This document shows positions 24,731 through 31,124 of a DNA stretch of 64,000 bases, one piece after another. Below the pieces are notes generated by a model, which was not told where the DNA came from, made no database searches, and saw only the letters and a program-made list of their open reading frames with translations. Made by a program: the position numbers and the translations under genes. Source of the stretch: Nocardioides sp. YR527 (GTDB lineage: Bacteria; Actinomycetota; Actinomycetes; Propionibacteriales; Nocardioidaceae); NCBI RefSeq assembly GCF_900101045.1, contig NZ_FNFN01000007.1, forward strand, positions 248,001-312,000, given 5' to 3'. Position 1 is the stretch's first letter; every line of letters starts with the position of its first letter.

Positions 24731-25743
24731 ACAGAACAGCCATGACAAGCCAGAACGCAGCGTACGGACTGGAGACGCTCCGCTTCGACGAGGAGGCGGA
24801 GGCGACCCGGATCGGCGAGTCGATCCGCCGCTACCTGGTGGCCAACAAGCGCAAGGGCATCGTGCTCGGCGTCTCCGGCGGGATCGACTCCAGCGTGGTC
24901 GCCGCGCTGGCGGTCAAGGCGCTCGGCCCGGAGCGGGTCTTCGCCCTGCACATGCCCGAGCAGGAGTCCTCCGACGACACGATCGGGTTCAGCACGAAGC
25001 TGACCGATGCCCTGGGGATCGACTCGGTGCTCGAGGACATCTCCCCGGTCCTGGTCGGCCTCGGCGCCTACCAGCGGCGGGACGACGCGATCCGGCGGGT
25101 CGTGCCGGCGTACGGGCCGGGGTGGAAGTCGAAGATCGTACTGCCCAGCGTGGTCGACTCCGACGCGTTCCGGCTCTTCTCGGTCGTCGTCGAGGACCCG
25201 TCCGGCGTCCAGAGCACCCACCGGCTGACGACCGAGGCCTACCTGGAGATCGTCGCGGCCACCAACTTCAAGCAGCGTGCCCGCAAGGCGCTGGAGTACT
25301 TCCACGCCGACCGGCTCAACTACGCCGTCGCCGGCACCCCGAACCGACTCGAGTACGACCAGGGCTTCTTCGTGAAGCTCGGCGACGGCGCCGCCGACGT
25401 GAAGCCGATCGCGCATCTCTACAAGTCGCAGGTCTACGCGATGGCCGCCCACCTCGGTGTGCCCGAGGAGATCCAGGCCCGTCCCTCGACCACCGACACC
25501 TACTCCTTGGAGCAGTCGCAGGAGGAGTTCTACTTCTCGCTGCCCTACCAGCGGATGGACCTGTGTCTCTACGGGCTCAACCACGGAGTGCCGACCATCG
25601 AGGTCGCCGAGGCCACCGGCCTCACCGTCGAGCAGGTCGAGCGTGTCTACCGCGACATCGAGCAGAAGCGGCGTACCACCGCCTACTTCCACGCCGCCCC
25701 GGTGCTCGTCGACGAGGTTCCGTTGAATATCAAGAGTTCTTGA
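24727..25743 (+). CDS. nadE: NadE-like ammonia-dependent NAD synthase family ligase
   Basis: 338 aa. The PP-loop IVLGVSGGIDSSVVAALA (SGGIDS at 50-55) and the later TPNRLEYDQGFFVKLGDGAA and ADVKPIAHLYKSQVYAMA belong to the NAD synthase family. It is about 60 residues longer than ordinary NH3-dependent NadE and has no nitrilase domain. Its coupling to asnB and nearness to an acyl carrier protein suggest it could adenylate a carboxylate other than deamido-NAD; housekeeping NAD synthesis remains possible. The last codons form half of an operator palindrome for the next gene. Confidence 0.8.
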   Translation: MNRTAMTSQNAAYGLETLRFDEEAEATRIGESIRRYLVANKRKGIVLGVSGGIDSSVVAALAVKALGPERVFALHMPEQESSDDTIGFSTKLTDALGIDSVLEDISPVLVGLGAYQRRDDAIRRVVPAYGPGWKSKIVLPSVVDSDAFRLFSVVVEDPSGVQSTHRLTTEAYLEIVAATNFKQRARKALEYFHADRLNYAVAGTPNRLEYDQGFFVKLGDGAADVKPIAHLYKSQVYAMAAHLGVPEEIQARPSTTDTYSLEQSQEEFYFSLPYQRMDLCLYGLNHGVPTIEVAEATGLTVEQVERVYRDIEQKRRTTAYFHAAPVLVDEVPLNIKSS

Positions 25744-25749
25744 TATAAT
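25723..25749 (+). promoter_or_regulatory. Promoter of the SRPBCC-ArsR operon
   Basis: A perfect TATAAT at 25744-25749 and TTGAAT at 25723-25728 (15-bp spacing, slightly short). Transcription from this -10 would start near 25756-25760, at or just before the ATG at 25760, so the mRNA would be leaderless or nearly so. Confidence 0.6.
25727..25746. promoter_or_regulatory. ArsR-type operator, 9-2-9 inverted repeat
   Basis: ATATCAAGA-GT-TCTTGATAT is a perfect palindrome, strikingly A/T-rich in this genome. It spans the nadE stop and sits immediately before and partly over a consensus -10. The operon behind it encodes an ArsR repressor, so autoregulation is likely; the size and symmetry fit ArsR-family operators. 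Confidence 0.75.
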
Positions 25750-25759
25750 GTCGGCAGGC

Positions 25760-26401
25760 ATGAACACACCACCCTTCATTCCTGCCGACCACCTCGGTGC
25801 CGTGAACCGCGCCCTGACCACCACGACCCGCGGGGGCGAGGAGCTGCGCGTGCTCGTCGTCGAGCGCAGCTACGACGCCGACCCGGACGAGGTCTGGGAC
25901 GCGCTGACCGCCAAGGAGCGCATCCCGCGCTGGCTGATGCCGGTCACCGGCGACTTCGAGGTCGGCGGCCGCTACCAGCTCGAGGGCAACGCCGGCGGCG
26001 AGATCCTCGCCTGCGACCGCCCGAAGCTGCTCTCGATCACCTGGGCCTACGGCGACATGATGTCCTGGGTCGACGCGACCCTGACCGCCGCCGGCGGCCG
26101 CACGCTGCTCCGCCTCGAGCACTCCGCCCCCGTCCCCCCGGAGCAGTGGAAGGAGTTCGGCCCCAGCGCCGTCGGCATCGGCTGGGAGCAGATGCTGCTC
26201 GGCCTCGCCCTCCACCTCTCCGCCCCAGAGGCCGAGAAGATGGACCCGATGTCCCCCGACGCGCTGCCCGCGATGATCGAGCACACCCAGGGCTCCGCCG
26301 CCGCCTGGGTCGAGGCCGACATCGCCTTCGGCACCTCCCCCGACCAGGCCCGCGCCGCCGGCGAGCGCTGCGTGGCCGCCTACACCGCGATGCCGGACTA
26401 G
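25760..26401 (+). CDS. SRPBCC (AHSA1-like) domain protein
   Basis: 213 aa from ATG 25760. An ATG at 25748 is in frame but overlaps the -10 element, so I reject it. The fold shows VVERSYDADPDEVWDALTAK, IPRWLMPVTGDFEVGGRYQL and LLRLEHSAPVPPEQW, typical of activator-of-Hsp90-ATPase-like START proteins. Actinobacteria commonly pair these with ArsR regulators in self-controlled operons; the ligand is unknown. The C-terminal 50 residues, with many Met/Glu/Ala, form an extra helical part. The ArsR gene starts 4 bp after the stop. Confidence 0.82.
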   Translation: MNTPPFIPADHLGAVNRALTTTTRGGEELRVLVVERSYDADPDEVWDALTAKERIPRWLMPVTGDFEVGGRYQLEGNAGGEILACDRPKLLSITWAYGDMMSWVDATLTAAGGRTLLRLEHSAPVPPEQWKEFGPSAVGIGWEQMLLGLALHLSAPEAEKMDPMSPDALPAMIEHTQGSAAAWVEADIAFGTSPDQARAAGERCVAAYTAMPD

Positions 26402-26405
26402 CCAC

Positions 26406-26741
26406 TTGCACGCCTTCGACGTCCTCGGCGACCCCGTACGCCGCCGCATCCTCGAGCTCCTCTCCGACGACGACCTCACCTCGGGCGAGATCGTCGAGAC
26501 CATCTCGGCCGAGTTCGGCATCCGCCAACCCGCCGTCTCGATGCAGCTCAAGGTCCTGCGCGAACACGGCTTCGCCAACGTACGCCCCGACGGCACCCGC
26601 CGCATCTACTCCCTCGACACCGGCCCCATGGCCGAGGTCGACGCCTGGCTCAGCCCCTTCCGCCGCTTCTGGACCCAGCACCTCGATGCGCTCGACACCG
26701 AGATCAGGCGTGGGCGTCGGCAGGGTCCTACGGAGGACTGA
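26406..26741 (+). CDS. ArsR-family winged-helix repressor
   Basis: 111 aa from a TTG at 26406. HAFDVLGDPVRRRILELL and the recognition region RQPAVSMQLKVLREHGFANV, followed by GTRRIYSLD, define an ArsR-like wHTH. There is no CxC or CxxD metal site, so it is probably not a metal sensor. It ends with a basic tail. It is co-transcribed with the SRPBCC gene and likely binds the 25727-25746 palindrome. Confidence 0.85.
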   Translation: MHAFDVLGDPVRRRILELLSDDDLTSGEIVETISAEFGIRQPAVSMQLKVLREHGFANVRPDGTRRIYSLDTGPMAEVDAWLSPFRRFWTQHLDALDTEIRRGRRQGPTED

Positions 26742-26760
26742 AGGCGGTTGTCAGGGATCG

Positions 26761-26943
26761 GCCGCCGACCCGTTACTGAGGGTGTTCTCGCCGAACCCCG
26801 GAGTAAAGGACGGCCTGCGGCCGCCGGCTTCGCCGGTCGCCTTCGGCGATCCTTGACACCGGGCTCCGTCGAGAATTTTGGCTGGCTATCGGGTCGGCGG
26901 CAGGGTCTGGCGCGGAAGCCTTTGGCTGGGTAGGGGCTTGGGA
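26761..26943 (+). repeat. Long imperfect inverted repeat, left copy
   Basis: Begins GCCGCCGACC, then GAGGGTGTTCTCG, internal hairpins GCCGGCTTCGCCGG and CGCCTTCGGCG, then GAGAATTTTGGCTGGCTATC and a looser GGGTCGGCGGCAGGG tail. The reverse complement of 29335-29525 shows the same blocks in the same order. The two copies face each other across the DUF222/HNH gene. Confidence 0.75.
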
Positions 26944-27004
26944 GCCGTGGTCGCTGACGTCTCTCAGGTCCGCTCGCGCTTCGTGCGCGGCTAGGACAGA
27001 GGAT

Positions 27005-27033
27005 CCGACCTTGTGAACCATTCACAAGGTCGG
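27005..27033. repeat. Perfect 13-bp inverted repeat with 3-base loop
   Basis: CCGACCTTGTGAA-CCA-TTCACAAGGTCGG. The stem is strong but not followed by a T-run on either strand. It contains TGTGA and TCACA spaced by five bases, one short of a CRP/GlxR site. It could be a terminator-like or protein-binding element. Confidence 0.6.
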
Positions 27034-27427
27034 GCTCTGGCGCCGGTGGTTGGGGCAGCTCGCGTCGCCGCACGACGAAGGGCTTCACAACCCTCCACTG
27101 CCCACGATCCCGTGAGGACCGGGACAGTAGTTCGCTGGCCGGGCAGGAAGGTGCGCGCCGGCGATGCGTTCGCCCTCGGCCCTCGGCGATGCGTCAGATC
27201 AAGGGCACCAGGGTCGCGGAGTTAGGGCACCAAGGCGGCCGCACCCGCGAGCATCTGGCGGTGCGCAGGTTCCTACCGAAAGTGTCACGCGACCCGAGCA
27301 CATCGGCCGGGTAGTCGCGCCGACGCAGAGACCTGTTCCCCTGAGGAGTCGTCATGATTCGCACGTTCCGACCTGAGTGAGTCTCACAGACCGTGGCGCG
27401 CTTGACGGCGCATCCACGTCGACCATG

Positions 27428-27625
27428 TTGGCCACCCAGGGCAACCGCGCCAGCAGCGACCTGCTGACCGGCGAACGCAACAACCCAGATGCACCAACCA
27501 GGGCGACCCCGCCAGCAGCGACCCGCCGGCCAGCGAACGCAACAACCCAGATGCACCAACCAGGGCGACCCCGCCAGCAGCGACCCGCCGGCCAGCGAAC
27601 GGGACAACTCGGATGTGCCGACCCG
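27428..27625 (+). repeat. 62-bp tandem repeat
   Basis: Two identical 62-bp units at 27471-27532 and 27533-27594 (each GCGAACGCAACAACCCAGAT, then GCACCAACCAGGGCGACC, then CCGCCAGCAGCGACCCGCCG, then GCCA). A degenerate unit precedes (27428-27470) and a partial diverged unit follows (27595-27625). No consistent reading frame is preserved with a start and ribosome site. Confidence 0.85.
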
Positions 27626-27897
27626 GACGACCGGGGCGACCGGGTCGGCTGGAGTGCTGGCCGAAGCGACCGCGTCGGCTGAGTGCATGGGGCAGGGCAA
27701 GTCGGAGACTGGGCGCTCAGCCCCAGGGGCCACCCATGCGTACTTTCCGCCCCGGAAGGACACGCAGACCAGAGTCGCTCTTGACGAGGCGGCCGCACCG
27801 ACTCGGGTCGGCGGGATGCGGCCTCGGTTGGAGCCGAAGCCAGGTATCAGCGGTGCCACGATCGTGGCTTGATGGGGTTGCCGTTAGCCGACGTGGT

Positions 27898-29172
27898 TTA
27901 GGGGCGGCGGGTGAATCGGATGGTGCCGTCCGGTAGGCGTTCATGGGTGTAGGCCGGGGTGTGGGCCAGGCGGTGATGGTGGAGACAGAGCAACGCCCCG
28001 TCCTTCAGGTTGGTCTTGCCGCCGGCGGCCCAGGGGTCGAGGTGGTGGGCGTCGCACCATTCGGGTGGCATGTCACACCCTTCGGCTTGGCAGCACTTGG
28101 CCTGCAGTCGAAGTGCCTTGCGCTGGATCGGCTGGAAGAACCTGCTCGCCCGGCCTGCGTCGAGAACCTCACCGTTACCGCCGAGCACCCACGGGATGAT
28201 GGTCGCGTTGCACGCCATCCGACGCGCCTCAGCCGCGGTGATGGTGGTGCCGTTGGTCTCGTCGTAGCCCAGGGTCGCGGTGCCGAGGTCTTTGCGGAGC
28301 TCCTCGAGCGAGATCACCACGTTCACGGTGGTCGCATCGCCGCCGTGGCGGGGCAGGGCGGCGGGGTCGATGGTCTCCAACAGCCGGGAGAACCCTTGGC
28401 CCATCAACCGTTCCCAGGGCGGCAGTCCCGCGCCCTTCTCGACAAGCTGTTGTTTGCGGGGCTGGGCGTAGGCCTCGACCAGCCGCTTGAACCGCATCCC
28501 GACCGAGGTCGGAAGCACCCCGTCGAACCCGACGGTGCCGTGGTGGTTGTCCCAGACCCGGAGTGCGGTCTTCTGGTGGGCGCGTTCTTCCTCGGCGAGG
28601 AGGGCTTGGGCTTCGGCGTCTTCGAACCGGGCGGGGTCGATCTCGGCCAGGATCTTCCGACCGACGATCGCCAACTCGTTCGCGGTGAGCCGGGTGGCGT
28701 AGTCGACCAGCAGCTTCTCGGCCAGGGCCAGGTCCTCGGTGGTGGCGACCGGGTCGGCCTCGATCTTGTCCAACGCCGTGGTGATCACCCGGGCCTTGTC
28801 CGGGGAGACGACACCGGCCGCGAGACCGTCGGCGACGAGCTCGTACTGGGTGATCTTGGTAGCGAGTTTGATCTGCGCCCGGGCCACGGCCTTGTCGACC
28901 AAGAGCTCGGCACGCATCCAGGCCGAGGCATCCTTGTCGCCGGCTTCTTCGGCGATGTCACCGGACGAGGCCAGGACCCGCAATCTCAGGGCGGCCTGCT
29001 GGGCCTGGATCGTCTCCAGACGGGCCAGCAGGTCCTTCTTGGTCGAGGTCCGCCAATAGGCGGGGTCGCTGGCGAGCAGGTCGTGGAGGGAGGACTCGAT
29101 GGCAGCAAGAGCGGTGTCGATCGCATCGCCGGGGTGGCTGCCCCAGTGGTCGACGTCGTGCTCGAGACTCAT
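27898..29172 (-). CDS. DUF222 / HNH endonuclease (13E12 repeat family)
   Basis: 424 aa. Residues about 30-330 are the helical DUF222 domain. The C-terminal HNH domain reads CQAEGCDMPPEWCDAHHLDP, then AAGGKTNLKDGALLCLHHHR, with CxxxxC, DAHH and LCxxHH placed as in active members. These genes occur in many copies in Nocardioides and Mycobacterium and are thought to be selfish or homing-type elements; the exact activity is not established. GGGAGGG precedes the ATG. It is isolated, flanked by non-coding repeats and by an inverted repeat pair, which supports a mobile origin. Confidence 0.9.
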   Translation of the reverse strand: MSLEHDVDHWGSHPGDAIDTALAAIESSLHDLLASDPAYWRTSTKKDLLARLETIQAQQAALRLRVLASSGDIAEEAGDKDASAWMRAELLVDKAVARAQIKLATKITQYELVADGLAAGVVSPDKARVITTALDKIEADPVATTEDLALAEKLLVDYATRLTANELAIVGRKILAEIDPARFEDAEAQALLAEEERAHQKTALRVWDNHHGTVGFDGVLPTSVGMRFKRLVEAYAQPRKQQLVEKGAGLPPWERLMGQGFSRLLETIDPAALPRHGGDATTVNVVISLEELRKDLGTATLGYDETNGTTITAAEARRMACNATIIPWVLGGNGEVLDAGRASRFFQPIQRKALRLQAKCCQAEGCDMPPEWCDAHHLDPWAAGGKTNLKDGALLCLHHHRLAHTPAYTHERLPDGTIRFTRRP

Positions 29173-29546
29173 CGTGATCCCTCCCTTCAGAGGTGTGTTG
29201 TGATGGGTCTGAGTCTACGCCCGCGAGGGGATACCTAGCCACCTATAGGTGCAGGTCAGAGGCAAGTTTCGCGGTGAGCGAACGGCCTCGTTTCTGTGGA
29301 TGGTAAGTGGCCCGAAGGGCCACCCCTCCACCCCTACAAGCCCCACTGATCCCAACAGGATTCCGCTGCGCCACACCCGGGCCGCCGCCCCGATAGCCAG
29401 CCAAATCTTTTCTCGATCTGGTCCGGAGTCCAGGACCGCCGAAGGCGGCCGGCGAAGCCGGCGCCCGCAGGGCGTCCTTGACGCCGGATCAGATCGAGAA
29501 CACCCTCAAAGCAAGGGTCGGCGGCCCACCCCAACCCCAAAAAACC
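29173..29546. other. Intergenic region upstream of the DUF222/HNH gene
   Basis: 374 bp without a gene. Just upstream of the HNH gene is the 12-bp palindrome CACCTATAGGTG (29240-29251), possibly an operator or promoter part. The right copy of the long inverted repeat fills 29335-29525. Little else is seen. Confidence 0.6.
29335..29525 (-). repeat. Long imperfect inverted repeat, right copy
   Basis: Read on the minus strand it starts GCCGCCGACC at 29525, continues GAGGGTGTTCTCGATCTGAT, GCCGGCTTCGCCGGC, CGCCTTCGGCGG and TTTGGCTGGCTATCGGGGCG, matching the left copy at 26761-26943 in order. Small indels separate the copies. Confidence 0.75.
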
Positions 29547-29948
29547 TCAAGAGATCCGCCCCCTCCACCGACCCCCAGCAACCAGCTCGACATTGATCCC
29601 AGCAGCCCGGACAGAAGCGATGAGCTCGTCGTCGAACATCTCCCCCGGCTGAGGCGGACTGAGCGTGTGAGCCCCAGCGGCCCCGAGCTCGACGAGAGTC
29701 GATTCCAGATCAGGAGCCATGAAGGCGAGGTGATGGAGCCCGTACGCATGCGGCCCAGGAGTCACCGGAGTGATCAGCTTGAGCGGGAGAGAGCCCGGCT
29801 TCTCCAGGAAGACCCCGCGGACGCCGTGGCGGGTGTTGACGACCGGGTCGGTGACGCGGCGGTAGCCGAAGAGCCGCTCGAAGGCCTCGGCGGTACGGAG
29901 CAGGTCGCGGACCTGGATGCCGATGTGGTCGAGCCGGAGGTCAGGCAT
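29547..29948 (-). CDS. VOC/glyoxalase-fold protein (methylmalonyl-CoA epimerase-like)
   Basis: 133 aa from ATG 29948, overlapping the AcpS stop by eight bases. It begins LRLDHIGIQVRDLLRTAEAF, has YGLHHLAFMAPDLESTLVEL, and a Glu near the C-terminus (INVELVAGG), the H...H...E metal-ligand layout of the VOC superfamily in a single-module form like methylmalonyl-CoA epimerase. Its place after AcpS in an acyl-activation cluster suggests an acyl-linked substrate; specific reaction unknown. Confidence 0.78.
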   Translation of the reverse strand: MPDLRLDHIGIQVRDLLRTAEAFERLFGYRRVTDPVVNTRHGVRGVFLEKPGSLPLKLITPVTPGPHAYGLHHLAFMAPDLESTLVELGAAGAHTLSPPQPGEMFDDELIASVRAAGINVELVAGGRWRGRIS

Positions 29949-30375
29949 CGTCGCCTCGCGTCGCGGCACCTTCGGCGACGGCGGTGGCGATGGCCATCCA
30001 CGGCCCGGGAACGGTGGTGACTCGCACCACCGTGACTCCGGCCAGAGCCGCCAGATCGGCCGCAGGGCCCGAGAGGGTGACCTCGAGCGACCCCGGAGGA
30101 TCCTCGATGACGGTGATCCCGCGCCACGGCAGCGGCCCGGACCACTCGCCGGGACCGAGCGCCTTCCAGACGGCCTCCTTGGCGGCGTACCTCATCGCGA
30201 AGGCGGTGGCCGGGGCCGCGGCGGCCATGCACTGGGCGATCTCGGCGTCGGTGAACCATCGCGCCGCGACTCCGGATCCACGCATCCCCAGGAGCTTCGC
30301 GAAGCGCCTGATGTCGGCGATGTCGATCCCGACCCCCTGCAGGCTCATCGTGGACCCGTCGCTCTTCGTCAGCAT
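29941..30375 (-). CDS. acpS: Holo-ACP synthase (4'-phosphopantetheinyl transferase)
   Basis: 144 aa; an internal ATG at 30348 (MSLQGVGIDIADI) gives a more typical length of 135. The motifs GIDIADIRRF and FAMRYAAKEAVWKALG are the two diagnostic AcpS blocks, with the Asp and Glu that bind Mg2+. It transfers phosphopantetheine from CoA to a carrier-protein Ser; the orphan acyl carrier protein at 22251 is an obvious candidate. It starts one base after the SGNH-type gene stop and overlaps the VOC gene. Whether this is the only AcpS of the genome cannot be judged here. Confidence 0.83.
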   Translation of the reverse strand: MLTKSDGSTMSLQGVGIDIADIRRFAKLLGMRGSGVAARWFTDAEIAQCMAAAAPATAFAMRYAAKEAVWKALGPGEWSGPLPWRGITVIEDPPGSLEVTLSGPAADLAALAGVTVVRVTTVPGPWMAIATAVAEGAATRGDDA

Positions 30376-30376
30376 C

Positions 30377-31123
30377 TCAGGCGACCGGGCTGTAGGTCGC
30401 GACCGTCTTCAGCAGCTCGGCGGCGACCGCCTCCGAGCCGGCCTCGTTGAGGTGACCGCGGTCGAAGGTCAGGTGCTGGTTGAGCACGTAGTAGGTGTGG
30501 CCGTCCTGGCTGCGCTCCCCCGTACCGGCGGACTCGATCGCGGCGATGTCCACGAGACGGCCGGAGGCTGCGTACTTCTGCCTGACCATCGCGTTGTAGC
30601 GCTCGCGGGCGACGTTGTCGGCCGGCCCCGTCCTGTCGTCACCAGCCAGGAGCGCCCTGATCCTGGACCTCCATCCGCGATCCGCCGTCAGCGGCGCGGT
30701 CGTATAGAGGAAACGTACGTCGGGATGCGCCGCCTCCACGTCGGCCATCATGGACCTGTAGACGTCGAAGACGGCTTGCACGTCGGTGGAGGCGGTGATG
30801 TCGACGTAGCAGAGCTTCATCAGCGCCACGTCGATCCCTTCGGCCACCGGGGTGTCCAGCAGCTCCGCGAACGCCGCGAACTTGCTCAGCGGCTCCCCGT
30901 TGACCCCGAGGTAGGCATGCATGAGCGTTCCGCCCCGGGCGCCCTCACCGGAGGAGATGTCCGCGATGACCGGTGCAGGCACGGAGGCATCGGCGTACAC
31001 CCTGGCGACCCCGTCGAGGATGCCCGCTCCCACCGACTGGTGCCCGAAGAGCACCCTGGTCTCACCCACTGCCCGCAGCTCGTCGTCGCTGGGCCACGCG
31101 ATCGACTCGATCCGTTCCGCCAT
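30377..31123 (-). CDS. SGNH/GDSL-like hydrolase family protein
   Basis: 248 aa, no signal peptide. VLFGHQSVGAGILDGV near the N-terminus, LMKLCYVDITASTD in the middle and a C-terminal DRGHLNEAGSEAVAAELL with the Asp-x-x-His pair are consistent with the SGNH-hydrolase fold. The canonical GDS block is replaced by GHQS, so the nucleophile is uncertain. Such proteins deacylate or transfer acyl groups on glycans. It begins one base after the AMP-ligase stop region and sits in the acyl-activation unit. Confidence 0.65.
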   Translation of the reverse strand: MAERIESIAWPSDDELRAVGETRVLFGHQSVGAGILDGVARVYADASVPAPVIADISSGEGARGGTLMHAYLGVNGEPLSKFAAFAELLDTPVAEGIDVALMKLCYVDITASTDVQAVFDVYRSMMADVEAAHPDVRFLYTTAPLTADRGWRSRIRALLAGDDRTGPADNVARERYNAMVRQKYAASGRLVDIAAIESAGTGERSQDGHTYYVLNQHLTFDRGHLNEAGSEAVAAELLKTVATYSPVA

Positions 31124-31124
31124 C

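Larger units (their letters stand above)
26742..27897. other. Non-coding, repeat-rich interval with no credible gene
   Basis: Short open frames on both strands here lack codon bias and family resemblance, and several are Arg/Pro/Ser-rich shadows. It contains one arm of a long inverted repeat (26761-26943), a 13-bp-stem hairpin (27005-27033) and 62-bp tandem repeats (27428-27625). From 27034 to 27420 I see nothing recognisable beyond a duplicated GGGCACCA word; it may be decayed sequence. Confidence 0.6.

Noticed and set aside
25748..25759. Start of the SRPBCC gene at ATG 25748
   Set aside because: It overlaps the TATAAT element, so it would lie upstream of the transcript start.
27005..27033. 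CRP/GlxR site in the 13-bp hairpin
   Set aside because: TGTGA and TCACA are spaced by five bases rather than six.
27194..27859. 221-residue minus-strand open frame over the 62-bp repeats
   Set aside because: Trp/Gly/Arg-rich, built from a repeat whose period is not a multiple of three, no ribosome site and no family resemblance.
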